64,000 bases of DNA from CAVSPO01 sp963730005 (GCA_963730005.1 CAVSPO010000015.1:62001-126000); one strand, 5' to 3'; positions 26,849 through 36,914 are shown, numbered from the stretch's first letter. Translations and numbers: made by a program. Notes: generated by a model not told the origin, from the sequence alone.

Positions 26849-28297
26849 TCAGGATTCCCTGACCCCTGCGACCAGGTCGACACCGACCGAATCCTGCACC
26901 GTTGCCGCCACCATATCGCCAACCCGCGGACGGCGGGTGCCCTGCCAACCCACCACAGTCGTGATGCCGTCAACGTCAGGGCCTTGGTGCGCCGCGCGTC
27001 CGGTCACCTGATCGGCCACGCTCTCGATCAGGACGTCGATGGTCTCGCCCAGACGCTGCTCTGCGCGCTCGTCGCACAGCTGCTCGGCCAGGTCACTGAT
27101 TCGCCGATGGCGTGCGTCGATCTCGTCGGGGTCAAGCTGGCCGCCCAAGGTGGCGCCCTGCGTGCCCTCCTCCGCTGAATAGGCGAACACGCCCACCGCG
27201 TCCAGACGTGCCTGAACCAGGAACTCCTCCAGCTTCGCGAGGTCCTCATCGGTCTCGCCGGGGAATCCGACGATGAAGTTGCTGCGCACTCCCGCCCGCG
27301 GACTTCGGGATCGGATCGAATCCAGCAGTGCCAGAAAATCGTCAGCGTCACCAAACCGGCGCATCCGGCGCAAGAGCGGGCCGGACGCGTGCTGGAAGCT
27401 GAGGTCGAAATAGGGCACGACTTTGCCGCCGTCGGTCATCGCCGCCACCAGCGACGGCCTGACCTCGTCGGGTTGCAGGTAGGAGACCCTGATCCACTCC
27501 AGCCCGTCAACCCGATCCAGCTCGCCGAGGAGCCGCTCCAGAAGGCGCAGGTCCCCCAGGTCCTTGCCGTAGGAAGACGAGTTCTCCGAGACCAACATGA
27601 CCTCACGGACACCCTCGTCGACGAGCCACCGGGCCTCCGCCACAATCTCCTCAGGTGGCCGGGACAGGAAAGAGCCCCGGAAGCTGGGGATGGCGCAGTA
27701 GGCGCAGCGTCGGTCGCAGCCAGAGGCGATCTTGAGCGGAGCGATGGGCGCTGTGTTCAGCCGGCGACGCAGCACTCGCGGCCCTGATGCGGGCAGCCCT
27801 GAGGGCTCCTGGAGTTGGTGACCCGGCACGAAGACGCCTGCCCCAGGCCTGGCGAGCGGGGTTGCAGGAAGCAGCTCCCGCCGATCCCGCGGCTGATGGG
27901 CACTCGGACGCCCCCCAGCCAGGATCGACCGCAGGCGAGCTGCGATTTGCGGGTAGTCGTCGAAGCTCAGTACCGCATCCGCCTCCGGCAGCTCATCGGC
28001 CAGTTCCTGGCCGTACCGCTCGGAAAGGCAGCCCACCGCCACCACGGCCTGGGCTGCACCGGACTGCTTCAGGTCGGCGACCTCGAGAAGGGTGTCGATG
28101 GAATCCTTCTTGGCCTGATCGATGAAGCCGCAAGTGTTGACCAGGAGCGCCTGCGCGTCGGCGGGGTCGTCGACCAGTTGGAACCCGTCGGCCGCCAAGC
28201 GTGCCGCGAGTTCTTCGGAGTCAACCTCGTTGCGCGCGCAACCGAGGGTCACCACATGCGCGGTGATCAATTCATGGTTCTCGTCTGGACTGGACAT
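26849..28297 (-). CDS. rimO: Ribosomal protein S12 methylthiotransferase RimO
   Basis: Radical-SAM enzyme that methylthiolates Asp of ribosomal protein S12. 482 aa from ATG 28297. UPF0004 cysteines Cys20, Cys56 and Cys90; radical-SAM cysteines Cys194, Cys198 and Cys201 (CDRRCAYC). A Pro/Arg-rich insert at ~128-180 is longer than in E. coli RimO. The C-terminal TRAM domain ends near [18 protein letters not shown] (rather than MiaB's HMPLQSGS) distinguishes it from MiaB. A CATACT -10-like element lies seven nt before the ATG. Confidence 0.94.
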   Translation of the reverse strand: MSSPDENHELITAHVVTLGCARNEVDSEELAARLAADGFQLVDDPADAQALLVNTCGFIDQAKKDSIDTLLEVADLKQSGAAQAVVAVGCLSERYGQELADELPEADAVLSFDDYPQIAARLRSILAGGRPSAHQPRDRRELLPATPLARPGAGVFVPGHQLQEPSGLPASGPRVLRRRLNTAPIAPLKIASGCDRRCAYCAIPSFRGSFLSRPPEEIVAEARWLVDEGVREVMLVSENSSSYGKDLGDLRLLERLLGELDRVDGLEWIRVSYLQPDEVRPSLVAAMTDGGKVVPYFDLSFQHASGPLLRRMRRFGDADDFLALLDSIRSRSPRAGVRSNFIVGFPGETDEDLAKLEEFLVQARLDAVGVFAYSAEEGTQGATLGGQLDPDEIDARHRRISDLAEQLCDERAEQRLGETIDVLIESVADQVTGRAAHQGPDVDGITTVVGWQGTRRPRVGDMVAATVQDSVGVDLVAGVRES

Positions 28298-28304
28298 CGA
28301 CCCC

Positions 28305-28310
28305 AGTATG
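28305..28310 (-). promoter_or_regulatory. -10-like element at rimO
   Basis: CATACT on the minus strand, seven nt before the ATG at 28297. Weaker match to TANNNT than others in the window, and it lies inside a likely operon. Confidence 0.35.
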
Positions 28311-28345
28311 GTCCGCTGTCGCAAGTTGTGGCGAACGGGCGCCGG

Positions 28346-30883
28346 TCAGGCTTCGCCAGCGAGCATGGCCAGCGCATCGTCCAGGCCGTCCGGACCGACC
28401 AGCACCTCGCGCGGCTTGCTGCCCTCGGAGGGCCCTACCACCCCGCGATTTTCGAGGATGTCCATGATGCGGCCCGCCTTGGCAAACCCGATCCGCAGCT
28501 TGCGCTGCAACATCGATGTCGAACCGAGCTGCAGTTCTATGACGTGCCGAGCGGCATCCAGCACCAGGTCAAGGTCGTCGCCGATGTCCTCGGCCACCTT
28601 GGGCTTGTCGTCGACAGGCACCGCGACGTCCTCGCGATACTTGGCCTCGAGCTGGCCCTTCACATGTTCGACGACGTCACGGATCTCGGCCTCAGTCACC
28701 CACGAGCCCTGGACGCGCACGGGCTTGCTGGAGCCCATCGGCAGGAACAGACCGTCGCCCTGGCCGACCAGTTTCTCGGCTCCAGGCTGGTCCAGGATGA
28801 CCCGAGAGTCGGTCATCGACGAGGTGGCGAAGGCCAGCCTGGACGGGATGTTGGCCTTGATCAGGCCGGTCACCACGTCGATCGAAGGCCGCTGGGTCGC
28901 CAACACCAGATGGATGCCCGCTGCTCGAGCCAACTGGGTGATGCGAACGATTGAATCCTCCACGTCACGGGGGGCCACCATCATCAGGTCGGCCAACTCG
29001 TCGACAACCACCACGAGGTAGGGGTAGGGGGCGAGTCGACGCTCGGAGCCGGCCGGCAGCTTCACCTGGCCGGCCCGGATGGCCTTGTTGAAGTCGTCCA
29101 CGTGACGGAAACCGAACGCCGCCAGATCGTCATAACGCTGGTCCATCTCGCGCACCACCCATTGCAGCGCATCGGCTGCCTTCTTGGGGCTGGTGATGAT
29201 GGGAGTGACCAGGTGCGGGATCCCCTCGTAGTGGTTCAGCTCCACTCTCTTGGGGTCGACCAACAGCATCCGCACCTCATCCGGAGTGGAGCGCATCATG
29301 ATCGAGGTGATCATCGAGTTGACGAAACTCGACTTGCCGGAGCCGGTTGCGCCTGCCACCAACAGGTGCGGCATCTTGGCCAGGTTGGCAAGCACGAAGC
29401 TGCCCTCGACATCCTTGCCCAGACCGACGGTCAGCGGGTGGTGATCGTTTCGAGCCTTCGTGGAGCGGAGGACGTCACCGAGCGCAACGACCTCCTTGTC
29501 CTTGTTGGGGATCTCGATACCGATCGCTGATTTCCCCGGAATCGGCGACAGCACCCGCACATCCGGCGAAGCAACCGCGTAGGCGATGTTCTTCGACAAG
29601 GCAGTGACCTTCTCGACCTTGACGCCGTTACCCACCTCGACCTCATAGCGGGTGACCGTCGGGCCGCGCGTGTATCCGGTGACGCGCGCGTCGATGTCGA
29701 ACTCGGCGAACACGTCTTGCAGCCTCGACACCACCGCGTCCGAGGCCTCCGACCGGGTCTTCGGCACCGTTCCGGCGCTCAGCATCCCCTGGTCGGGCAA
29801 TGTGTAGACGACGTCACCGGACAACTGCAGCTGTTCAACGCGCGGCGGGTTGGGGGTGTGCGCCGGCGCGGGCAACTCGGACTGCTCAGCTGGCAGCGTT
29901 GCTGTTGGCAAGGCAGGCACGGCCACAGGCGCCGGTGCAGGCAGCTCGGCGGGACGCGGGTCGGCTGACTCCACAGGCAGCGGTTCGGGCACCTCATCGG
30001 CGATCAGCGGCGAGTCGTAGGCTTCGTCAACGCCGTAGCGCAGCTTGGCTTCGGCGCGCTGTGCACGAGCCTCGTCCAGCCAGTCCAACGAGCCTTGCAC
30101 CGCTGAGTCGATGCTCTGCAGGATTTCGTGGATCGGTTTGCCAACGATCACAATTACGCCGAACAGCCCCACCAATGCCAGCAGGAACCCCGCCAACCCG
30201 TCGGGCATCAGTTGCGCGAACATGGACGAACTGATGTAACCAAGCGCTCCACCGGCAGCGCGCATCCGCTCCGGGTCACTTGGTGCGGGCAGCGGGGACC
30301 AGGTGAGATTGATGACACCGAGCAGGCCGAAGAAGAAGGTGGTCCAACCCACAACCTGACGGCCGGTGGGGCCGTTGGCCAGCGGATTCCGCAGAGTTCG
30401 CCACGCCATCCAGAGCAAGAAGATCGGCGTCGCATAACTGGCCATACCGAACACGGTCGAAACGCCGACCCGAAGCCCGGCTCCGATGGTGCCCGGAATC
30501 GTGAACCAGAAACAGGCGGCCAGCAGGGTCGCCAAGGCGATGAACACCAACCCGGCCCCGTCGCGGCGTAGCGCTGGGTCGAGGTCCCTAGCGCTGCGCC
30601 CGATGCCCCGTACAGCGGTGCCGAGCAGCCTGGCCAACCCTGACCAGAAGCCCACGAAGATCCGGACGAGGACGTTGGGGCGCTGGGCAGCAGGCCGCTT
30701 CCGGGTGCTGCGTGCGGCACCACCCGAGCCCCTGGCTTGCTGGCCGGGGCGGGTGGTGGTCTTTGTCTTGCTTCCGGACGACCGCGTTCCTGCGGCAGCG
30801 CGCTGCGTCGTGCCAGGCTTCTTGGAGCCCGACGTGCTGGCACTGCTGCGAGACCGCGGTGGGGAAGACGCGCGGGTCGCCAT
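28346..30883 (-). CDS. ftsK: DNA translocase FtsK/SpoIIIE
   Basis: Septal DNA pump for chromosome segregation. 845 aa. A Ser/Lys/Arg-rich N-terminus (~70 residues) is followed by about four membrane segments (~100-250), a Pro/Ala-rich linker (~310-350), then the motor: KVTALSKNIAYAVAS, Walker A LLVAGATGSGKSSFVN near residues 505-520, Walker B YLVVVVDELADLMM, HLVLATQRPS, and a C-terminal winged-helix gamma domain (LQRKLRIGFAKAGRIMDILENRGVVGPSEGSKPREV). ATG 30883 lies seven nt from a TAACCT -10. Followed by rimO. Confidence 0.96.
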   Translation of the reverse strand: MATRASSPPRSRSSASTSGSKKPGTTQRAAAGTRSSGSKTKTTTRPGQQARGSGGAARSTRKRPAAQRPNVLVRIFVGFWSGLARLLGTAVRGIGRSARDLDPALRRDGAGLVFIALATLLAACFWFTIPGTIGAGLRVGVSTVFGMASYATPIFLLWMAWRTLRNPLANGPTGRQVVGWTTFFFGLLGVINLTWSPLPAPSDPERMRAAGGALGYISSSMFAQLMPDGLAGFLLALVGLFGVIVIVGKPIHEILQSIDSAVQGSLDWLDEARAQRAEAKLRYGVDEAYDSPLIADEVPEPLPVESADPRPAELPAPAPVAVPALPTATLPAEQSELPAPAHTPNPPRVEQLQLSGDVVYTLPDQGMLSAGTVPKTRSEASDAVVSRLQDVFAEFDIDARVTGYTRGPTVTRYEVEVGNGVKVEKVTALSKNIAYAVASPDVRVLSPIPGKSAIGIEIPNKDKEVVALGDVLRSTKARNDHHPLTVGLGKDVEGSFVLANLAKMPHLLVAGATGSGKSSFVNSMITSIMMRSTPDEVRMLLVDPKRVELNHYEGIPHLVTPIITSPKKAADALQWVVREMDQRYDDLAAFGFRHVDDFNKAIRAGQVKLPAGSERRLAPYPYLVVVVDELADLMMVAPRDVEDSIVRITQLARAAGIHLVLATQRPSIDVVTGLIKANIPSRLAFATSSMTDSRVILDQPGAEKLVGQGDGLFLPMGSSKPVRVQGSWVTEAEIRDVVEHVKGQLEAKYREDVAVPVDDKPKVAEDIGDDLDLVLDAARHVIELQLGSTSMLQRKLRIGFAKAGRIMDILENRGVVGPSEGSKPREVLVGPDGLDDALAMLAGEA

Positions 30884-30890
30884 GCTCTTC

Positions 30891-30896
30891 AGGTTA
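30891..30896 (-). promoter_or_regulatory. -10 element, leaderless promoter of ftsK
   Basis: TAACCT on the minus strand, seven nt before the ATG at 30883. Confidence 0.5.
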
Positions 30897-30944
30897 GACC
30901 ATCGACGGGGGCGGCCGGACTCCCACGCCGCCCGCGGAGGGTCC

Positions 30945-31943
30945 TCAGCCGCGCTGGAAGTGGGTCCAGCCTACCTCGCCGTCCCACTTTCGGCCGTCGA
31001 CAGTCACGTCGGGCCCCTCCTCACCCGGCTCGGTGACGACACCGATCACCTGCCAGTCGTCCGGCACCGCGCCGAGCTCGAAGGTGGCAACCAGGGCATG
31101 GTCTTCACCTCCGGTGAGCACGAATTCGAGCGGATTTCGTCCGGTTGCGGCGGCCACAGCTTGCACGGGATCAGGGATGACGAACCGTCCGGAGTCCAGA
31201 TCGATGGCAACGTCACTGGCACGAACGATGTGGCCGAGATCGGCCAGCAGCCCGTCAGAGACGTCGATCATCGCGGTGGCCCCGGCCTGTGCCGCCTGAT
31301 GACCTGCCCCGTAGGGAGGCTGCGGGCAGCGCTGTGCGTCGACGGCCGCACGAGGGGAACGGAAGCCGCGTCCCAAGGCCGCCAGCCCGGCTGCGGCATA
31401 GCCGAGCCGTCCTCGAAAGGCCACCACCTGCCCGGCGTGGGCGCCGCTGCGCGACACGACCGGCACCCCACCGGTCTGACCGATCACGGTGGCCGAGATG
31501 GAAATGTCCCGTGCTGCGCTGGTGTCACCACCGACCAGGGTGACCCCGGCGCGATCGGCTTCCTCCCGCACCCCGGTCATGAACTCGCGCGCCCACTGCA
31601 CCGGTAGGTCGCCCGGAGCTGCAAAGCCGATCACGACCACCAGCGGGATGGCGCCCATGGCCTCCAGGTCGGCAACGTTGACTGCGATGGCCTTGCGCCC
31701 GATCTCGGTGGCGCTGGACCAGTCCCGACGGAAGTGGACGCCTTCGATGAGCACATCGACGCTGACCACGGCCGAACCATTGACCAGGAAAACTGCACCA
31801 TCGTCGCCGGGGCCGACCGACACCGCCGGAGGCATCACCAACTGGCGGGTCATCAGGGCGATCAGTGGAAACTCGCCCATCTCCTGCAGGGTCTGGGGGT
31901 CGCCTGACGAGGCGACGGGACGGGAACCAGAGCGTGTTGCCAT
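30945..31943 (-). CDS. thiL: Thiamine-monophosphate kinase
   Basis: Phosphorylates TMP to thiamine diphosphate. 332 aa. Seen: VSVGPGDDGAVF, SVDVLIEGVHFRRDW, GRKAIAVNVADLEAMGA, LVGGDTSAARDISISATVIGQ, MIDVSDGLLADLGHI, FVLTGGEDHALVATF: all ThiL/PurM-type ATP and Mg sites. ATG 31943 is chosen from a TAGCGT -10 seven nt upstream; an in-frame GTG at 31952 overlaps that hexamer. Lies 24 nt after ddl. Confidence 0.93.
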   Translation of the reverse strand: MATRSGSRPVASSGDPQTLQEMGEFPLIALMTRQLVMPPAVSVGPGDDGAVFLVNGSAVVSVDVLIEGVHFRRDWSSATEIGRKAIAVNVADLEAMGAIPLVVVIGFAAPGDLPVQWAREFMTGVREEADRAGVTLVGGDTSAARDISISATVIGQTGGVPVVSRSGAHAGQVVAFRGRLGYAAAGLAALGRGFRSPRAAVDAQRCPQPPYGAGHQAAQAGATAMIDVSDGLLADLGHIVRASDVAIDLDSGRFVIPDPVQAVAAATGRNPLEFVLTGGEDHALVATFELGAVPDDWQVIGVVTEPGEEGPDVTVDGRKWDGEVGWTHFQRG

Positions 31944-31950
31944 GGATGCC

Positions 31951-31956
31951 ACGCTA
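31951..31956 (-). promoter_or_regulatory. -10 element, leaderless promoter of thiL
   Basis: TAGCGT on the minus strand, seven nt before the ATG at 31943. Confidence 0.45.
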
Positions 31957-31967
31957 GCCGCTGGGGT

Positions 31968-33083
31968 TCAACGCAGGCCAAGCGGACGCTGCTTGGCCTG
32001 ATCGATCAGATCCGAGATCAGGTCCGGATAACTCAACCCGGTGGCCTGCCACATCAGCGGAAACATCGAGAAGCGAGTGAAGCCGGGCATCGTGTTGATC
32101 TCGTTGGCCAGACAACTGCCGTCGGGCATCAGGAACGCGTCCAGCCGTGCCAGCCCCTCCGCCCCGATTGCCTCGAAACAGCGGGCGGCCTGCTCGCGAA
32201 TGGCGGCCTCGGCCTGCGGCGTCAGCTCGGCAGGCACCTGCAAGCCGACCTCATCCTCGGTGGGCTGATACTTGGTCTCGAAATCGTAGAAGCCCTCCTT
32301 GACGCGTACGACCACTTCCCCTGGACGCGAAGTCCGGATGGGTCCACCGTCACGTCCTCCCAGCACGCCGCACTCCACCTCGCGCACATCGCTGAAACCC
32401 TCCTCGACCAGCACCTTCGGGTCGTGTCTACGGGCCTCTTCGATTGCCGCCTCCAAACCCTCGGGTGTGGCCACCCGCGAAATACCGAGGGACGAACCAC
32501 CGCGGGCAGGCTTGACGTAGACAGGGAACTGCAGACGGCTGGCCTTCGCCAGAGCAGCGGACCGGTCCTGAATCCACTCCCCAGCCGCGATGACGCAGAA
32601 GGGGCCCACGCGAACCCCGGCAGCGGCGAACGCAACCTTCATCAGGTGCTTGTCCATACCGATGGCGCTTGCAGCGACACCTGCTCCCACGTACCGCAAG
32701 CCGAGCATCTCGAACTGACCCTGGATGGTGCCGTCCTCACCGAACGGGCCGTGCAGAAGCGGAAACGCCACGTCCACAGGCACCTGATCGGTCAACCGGT
32801 CGCCCTCTACCGTTGCCAGCTGCACCTGGTCGCCCCGACGCACCAAGGTGGCGAGGGGGGACGTCGAGTCGACGCTGGGGAAGGTGCCGCCGTCCATGGC
32901 CAGCCCCTCGATGGTCTCCAGCGACACTCGGTGCCAGCTGCCGTCAGTCGCGATGCCGACGCCCTGGATGTCGAAACGACTACGGTCGATGGCCCCGATC
33001 ACGCCGGCAGCGGTGAGGCAGGAAACTCCATGTTCGACCGATTGGCCACCAAAAACAATCATCACGGTGCTGCGCTGGCTCAT
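31968..33083 (-). CDS. ddl: D-alanine-D-alanine ligase
   Basis: ATP-grasp enzyme making the D-Ala-D-Ala dipeptide for peptidoglycan. 371 aa from ATG 33083, preceded by GAGGAC. Seen: VFGGQSVEHGVSCLTA, FPLLHGPFGEDGTIQGQFEMLGLRYVG, FPVYVKPARGGSSLGISR, RLDAFLMPDGSCLANEINTMPGFTRFSMFP. VEH and the small Ser/Tyr-type active-site region are consistent with D-Ala specificity. Between plsC and thiL; gpsA, which often precedes ddl in actinobacteria, is absent here. Confidence 0.95.
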   Translation of the reverse strand: MSQRSTVMIVFGGQSVEHGVSCLTAAGVIGAIDRSRFDIQGVGIATDGSWHRVSLETIEGLAMDGGTFPSVDSTSPLATLVRRGDQVQLATVEGDRLTDQVPVDVAFPLLHGPFGEDGTIQGQFEMLGLRYVGAGVAASAIGMDKHLMKVAFAAAGVRVGPFCVIAAGEWIQDRSAALAKASRLQFPVYVKPARGGSSLGISRVATPEGLEAAIEEARRHDPKVLVEEGFSDVREVECGVLGGRDGGPIRTSRPGEVVVRVKEGFYDFETKYQPTEDEVGLQVPAELTPQAEAAIREQAARCFEAIGAEGLARLDAFLMPDGSCLANEINTMPGFTRFSMFPLMWQATGLSYPDLISDLIDQAKQRPLGLR

Positions 33084-33146
33084 CGATGTCCTCACTCAAA
33101 GTACGGGAATGGTCACCAGCCTAGCGAGATGTGGGCGGTTTCCCGC

Positions 33147-33953
33147 TCAGGCAACAGCCTCGTCGCGCGGAACCCTGGCTCGCCGTCGTCGCAGCCATCG
33201 GCCCTCGGGAGCCGACTGTTGACGTATCTGTTCGAGCATCGCGGTGATTTCGTCCATCAGGCGCCTCGACGCCGCCTGGACGGAGACGCCCGACCCCCCG
33301 TCCACCCCGGACAGGTCCATGGGCTGCCCACATCGCAACGTCACCCGCGGGCGGGCGAACCAGCCGCCTGGACGCAGCCCGGGAGACGGCAGCACGTGGT
33401 TGGCGCCCCATTGGGCCAGCGGGATCAGCGGCACCCCGGTGCGCAGTGCCAATCGCACGGCTCCGGTGTGGGGCGCCATCGGCCACTCGTCCGGATCATG
33501 GGTGAACGTACCCTCGGGGTAGATCACGACCAGGTCGCCTCGCTGCAACGCCTGCGCGGCAGCTGCCAACGAGTCCCCCGCGCTCCTGGCACCGCGCTGC
33601 ACCGGGATCTGCCCAACCAGCGGCAGCAGCCGTCCGATGACGGGCCAGGTGAACATCTCGGCCTTGGCGAGGAAGTGCGGCCAGCGACCGTGCCAGACCA
33701 GGTACTCCCCCACCACCAGGGGGTCGGCGTTGCTGTTGTGGTTGACGGCGATGATCGCGGGGCCGGTTCGCGGCACCGTTGGGGCAGGGTCCCAGTCACG
33801 ACGGACCAGCAGGTTCAACAGGCCATGCCCGACCACGACGATCAGCTTGAAAGCCCAGGATGCAGAACCGTTGTGATGCCAATTCAGATCCTGCAACCTG
33901 GGCTTGGTGACCGGGATCGCTTCAGCTGAACCCCGCTCAAGCCCCAACCACAT
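33147..33953 (-). CDS. PlsC-family 1-acyl-sn-glycerol-3-phosphate acyltransferase
   Basis: Membrane-associated acyltransferase, probably making phosphatidic acid. 268 aa. The catalytic NHxSxxD motif is seen as NHNSNADPL near residues 71-79; the acceptor site resembles YPEGTFTHDPDEW. An N-terminal hydrophobic stretch (AFKLIVVVGHGLLNLLV) suggests membrane docking. A basic C-terminus (RWLRRRRARVPR) follows. The ATG is seven nt after the leuD stop, so it is probably co-transcribed with leuCD. Exact acyl acceptor not provable from sequence. Confidence 0.85.
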   Translation of the reverse strand: MWLGLERGSAEAIPVTKPRLQDLNWHHNGSASWAFKLIVVVGHGLLNLLVRRDWDPAPTVPRTGPAIIAVNHNSNADPLVVGEYLVWHGRWPHFLAKAEMFTWPVIGRLLPLVGQIPVQRGARSAGDSLAAAAQALQRGDLVVIYPEGTFTHDPDEWPMAPHTGAVRLALRTGVPLIPLAQWGANHVLPSPGLRPGGWFARPRVTLRCGQPMDLSGVDGGSGVSVQAASRRLMDEITAMLEQIRQQSAPEGRWLRRRRARVPRDEAVA

Positions 33954-33960
33954 CGCCGGT

Positions 33961-34560
33961 TCAGACCCGGATGGGCAGGGTGCTCGGCTTGAAACCGGGG
34001 CGCGTGGCCTCGAAGGCAGCGATCTCGGATTCGTGGGTCAGGGTCTCGCCGATGTCGTCCAGGCCGGCCAGCAGTCGGCCACGAGTGAACTCGTCCAGCT
34101 CAAACGGGTAACGGTCGTCGCCGGCGGTCACGGTCTTGGTGATCAGGTCAACCGTGATCGGCGCGCCGGGGTTGGCCTCGGCGTACTCCCAGAGTGTTTC
34201 AACATCGGCCGGATCCAGCTGGCCCACCAACAGGCCGGCCTTTCCTGCGTTGCCACGGAAGATGTCGGCAAACCGGGAGCCCAGGATGACCTTGAAGCCG
34301 TAGTTCTGCAGCGCCCACACCGCGTGTTCCCGGGAGCTGCCGGTACCGAAGTCAGGGCCGGCCACCAGAATGCTTGCGTCGCGGTAGCCAGGCTGGTTGA
34401 GGACGAAATCGGGATCAGTGCGCCAAGCTGAGAACAGTCCGTCCTCAAAACCGGTGCGGGTGATGCGCTTGAGGTAAACCGCCGGGATGATCTGGTCGGT
34501 GTCGACGTTGCTGCGGCGCAGCGGCACCGGCACGCCGGTGTGGGTCTCGAACTTGTCCAT
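33961..34560 (-). CDS. leuD: 3-isopropylmalate dehydratase small subunit
   Basis: Swivel-domain subunit that, with LeuC, isomerises 2- to 3-isopropylmalate in leucine synthesis. 199 aa. Seen: [65 protein letters not shown]. Lies 11 nt after leuC on the same strand with a ribosome binding site (AAGGAG) before the ATG. Candidate target of the IclR-type regulator upstream of leuC. Confidence 0.96.
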   Translation of the reverse strand: MDKFETHTGVPVPLRRSNVDTDQIIPAVYLKRITRTGFEDGLFSAWRTDPDFVLNQPGYRDASILVAGPDFGTGSSREHAVWALQNYGFKVILGSRFADIFRGNAGKAGLLVGQLDPADVETLWEYAEANPGAPITVDLITKTVTAGDDRYPFELDEFTRGRLLAGLDDIGETLTHESEIAAFEATRPGFKPSTLPIRV

Positions 34561-34571
34561 GGGTTTTCTCC

Positions 34572-35969
34572 TTACAGGTCTGCGGGCGCGGCCAGGTGGC
34601 CAGCAACGGCGGTAGCAGCAGCCACGGCGGGGCTGACCAGATGCGTGCGGCCACCCTGACCCTGACGACCTTCAAAGTTACGGTTCGACGTGGAAGCACT
34701 GCGCTCCCCGGGGGCAAGCTTGTCAGCATTCATGGCCAGGCACATGGAGCAGCCCGCCTCCCGCCACTCAGCTCCAGCAGCAGTGAAGATTTCGTCCAGA
34801 CCTTCGTCCATGGCCTGCCGGCGTACCGACGCCGATCCCGGCACCACAAGCATGCGGACACCGTCAGCAACCTTGCGGCCGCTGATGACGCTGGCGGCAA
34901 GCCGCAGGTCTTCCATCCGCCCGTTGGTGCAGGAGCCCACGAAGACGGTGTCCACCTTGATGTCGCGCATCGGGGTGCCGGCTTTGAGGTCCATGTACAC
35001 CAGGGCACGCTCCGCCGCATTGCGCGCCGATTCGTCTTCGAAACTGGCCGGATCGGGGACCACGCCACCCAACGGCACGCCCTGACCCGGGTTGGTACCC
35101 CACGTCACGAACGGGGTCAGGGCGGAGACATCGAGGGTGACCTCGGCGTCGAACGCCGCGTCGTCGTCGGTGCGCAGCGTCTGCCAGTACGCCATCGCCT
35201 CGTCCCAGTCGGCGCCCTGCGGTGCGTACGGCCGTCCCTGCAGGTAGTCGTAGGTGGTTTGGTCGGGAGCGACGAGACCGGCCTTGGCGCCCCACTCGAT
35301 CGACATGTTGCACAGCGTCATCCGGCCTTCCATCGACATCTTCGCGATGGCCTCGCCGCGATACTCGGCGATGTAGCCCTGCCCGCCGCCAGTACCCACC
35401 TTGGCGATCAGGGCGAGGATGACGTCCTTGGCAGTCACGTCGTCGGGCAACTCCCCGGTCACGGTGACAGCCATGGTCTTGAGCGTGTTGTGCGGCAGGG
35501 TCTGGGTGGCCAACACATGCTCAACCTGGCTGGTGCCGATACCGAAGGCGAGCGCCCCAAAAGCACCATGGGTGGCCGTGTGGGAATCACCACAGACGAT
35601 GGTCATGCCCGGCTGGGTGAGTCCGACCTGCGGCCCCATCACGTGCACCACACCCTGTTCGCCGTTGCCGAGCGAGAAGATGGGGACTCCAAACTCCGCG
35701 ACGTTCCTGCGCAGCGCCTCGATCTGGGTTCGTGACACCAGGTCAGCGATCGGCTTGTCGATGTCGACGGTAGGCGTGTTGTGGTCCTCGGTGGCCATCG
35801 TCAGATCAGGACGTCGTACCGTCCGACCTGCAAGCCGCAAGCCCTCGAAGGCCTGCGGGCTGGTGACCTCGTGGACCAGCTGGAGATCGATGTACAGCAG
35901 ATCCGGCTCGCCGTGAGCCCGACGGACCACGTGATCGTCCCAGACCTTCTCGCTCAGAGTTCTTCCCAT
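34572..35969 (-). CDS. leuC: 3-isopropylmalate dehydratase large subunit
   Basis: Aconitase-family [4Fe-4S] subunit, 465 aa. Seen: [58 protein letters not shown] (first cluster Cys), [18 protein letters not shown] (second), [15 protein letters not shown] (third region). ATG 35969 corresponds to the conserved N-terminus; the longer open frame upstream is only antisense to the IclR gene. Divergent from the IclR regulator across a 60-bp gap with a candidate operator. Confidence 0.96.
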   Translation of the reverse strand: MGRTLSEKVWDDHVVRRAHGEPDLLYIDLQLVHEVTSPQAFEGLRLAGRTVRRPDLTMATEDHNTPTVDIDKPIADLVSRTQIEALRRNVAEFGVPIFSLGNGEQGVVHVMGPQVGLTQPGMTIVCGDSHTATHGAFGALAFGIGTSQVEHVLATQTLPHNTLKTMAVTVTGELPDDVTAKDVILALIAKVGTGGGQGYIAEYRGEAIAKMSMEGRMTLCNMSIEWGAKAGLVAPDQTTYDYLQGRPYAPQGADWDEAMAYWQTLRTDDDAAFDAEVTLDVSALTPFVTWGTNPGQGVPLGGVVPDPASFEDESARNAAERALVYMDLKAGTPMRDIKVDTVFVGSCTNGRMEDLRLAASVISGRKVADGVRMLVVPGSASVRRQAMDEGLDEIFTAAGAEWREAGCSMCLAMNADKLAPGERSASTSNRNFEGRQGQGGRTHLVSPAVAAATAVAGHLAAPADL

Positions 35970-36010
35970 GGGAACATCATCCCGCCAACCAGGGTGCGGT
36001 ATCAAGATGC

Positions 36011-36024
36011 GAGATGTTAGTCTC
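36011..36024. promoter_or_regulatory. Candidate operator and -10 in the leuC/iclR divergent region
   Basis: GAGATGTTAGTCTC is an inverted repeat (GAGA-N6-TCTC). It overlaps the predicted -10 of the regulator gene, TAGTCT (36018-36023), which lies six nt before its ATG. Its placement suits repression of both leuCD and the regulator itself. The site assignment is inferred. Confidence 0.5.
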
Positions 36025-36029
36025 ACACT

Positions 36030-36755
36030 ATGAACGAGAGCAGTGGAGTAGGGGTACTCGACAAGGCCGCGCTGGTGTTGGGGGCCTTGGAACAAGGTCC
36101 GCTCACACTGGCGGGGTTGGTGCAGTCCACCGGGCTTGCCAGGCCGACAGCGCACCGTCTCGCCGTGGCGCTGGAGCACCATCGCTTGGTGGGCAGGGAT
36201 TTGCAGGGCCGTTTTGTGCTGGGGCCTCGAATGATCGAGTTGGCGGCGGCGGCCGGCGAGGATCGCCTGCTGGCCACCGCAGGTCCCATTCTTGCGCGCC
36301 TGCGCGACATCACGGGCGAGTCCGCCCAGCTCTTTCGCCGGCAAGGCGACGTGCGCGTGTGTGCAGCCACTGCAGATCGCCCATCGGGCCTTCGTGACAC
36401 CACCCCGGTGGGCACACAGCTCACCATGAGCGCAGGGTCGGCCGCTCAGGTCTTGCTCGCCTGGGAGGATCCGGAACGCATCCAGCGCGGGCTCGCGAAC
36501 GCGAACTTCTCGGCGGTGGCTCTGGCAACGGTCCGCAAGCGCGGCTGGGCTCAGACCGTGGCCGAGCGTGAGCCGGGAGTGGCTTCCGTCTCGGCGCCGG
36601 TTCGCTCGCCCAACGGCAAAGTGATTGCCTCGGTCTCGGTGTCCGGCCCCATCGAGAGGCTCACCCGCCAGCCCGGGCGTCTGTACGCCCCGGCGGTCAT
36701 GGCCGCGGCGGAGAAACTGTCGGAGGTGCTGCGCCGTACCGGCTCCAACGACTGA
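36030..36755 (+). CDS. IclR-family regulator of leucine genes (LtbR/NdgR-like)
   Basis: Transcription factor, 241 aa. N-terminal winged helix with [48 protein letters not shown], then the IclR effector domain (~75-240) with [24 protein letters not shown] and [25 protein letters not shown]. Divergent from leuCD, the conserved position of LtbR (Corynebacterium) and NdgR (Streptomyces), which control leucine and other amino acid genes. The leaderless start at 36030 is supported by TAGTCT six nt upstream. Confidence 0.88.
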   Translation: MNESSGVGVLDKAALVLGALEQGPLTLAGLVQSTGLARPTAHRLAVALEHHRLVGRDLQGRFVLGPRMIELAAAAGEDRLLATAGPILARLRDITGESAQLFRRQGDVRVCAATADRPSGLRDTTPVGTQLTMSAGSAAQVLLAWEDPERIQRGLANANFSAVALATVRKRGWAQTVAEREPGVASVSAPVRSPNGKVIASVSVSGPIERLTRQPGRLYAPAVMAAAEKLSEVLRRTGSND

Positions 36756-36790
36756 CCCCCGGGGGCTGCCACCACATCTCCAGGAACACG

Positions 36791-36826
36791 CGAAAGGGCC
36801 CCAACCTTGCGGTTGGGGCCCTTTCG
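36791..36826. terminator. Bidirectional terminator between the iclR gene and tRNA-Glu
   Basis: Perfect 16-bp stem (36791-36806 with 36811-36826) and TTGC loop, flanked by CGTTG. Serves the plus-strand regulator and, in reverse, the tRNA transcript. Confidence 0.82.
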
Positions 36827-36834
36827 TTGACTCG

Positions 36835-36907
36835 TAGCCCCGAGCGGATTCGAACCGCCGTTTCAGCCTTGAGAGGGCCGCGTGCTAGGCCGCTACACAA
36901 CGGGGCC
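36835..36907 (-). tRNA. tRNA-Glu, anticodon CTC
   Basis: 73-nt cloverleaf on the minus strand. Acceptor GGCCCCG pairs with CGGGGCT; the anticodon stem CGGCC/GGCTG carries loop CTCTCAA with anticodon CTC; the T arm has TTCGAAT. The discriminator base is A and CCA is not encoded. Downstream of tRNA-Gln, probably one transcript. Confidence 0.95.
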
Positions 36908-36914
36908 AGACCTG

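Noticed and set aside
34597..35735. 379-codon plus-strand frame opposite leuC
   Set aside because: Antisense shadow; leuC shows all three cluster-cysteine regions in the other strand.
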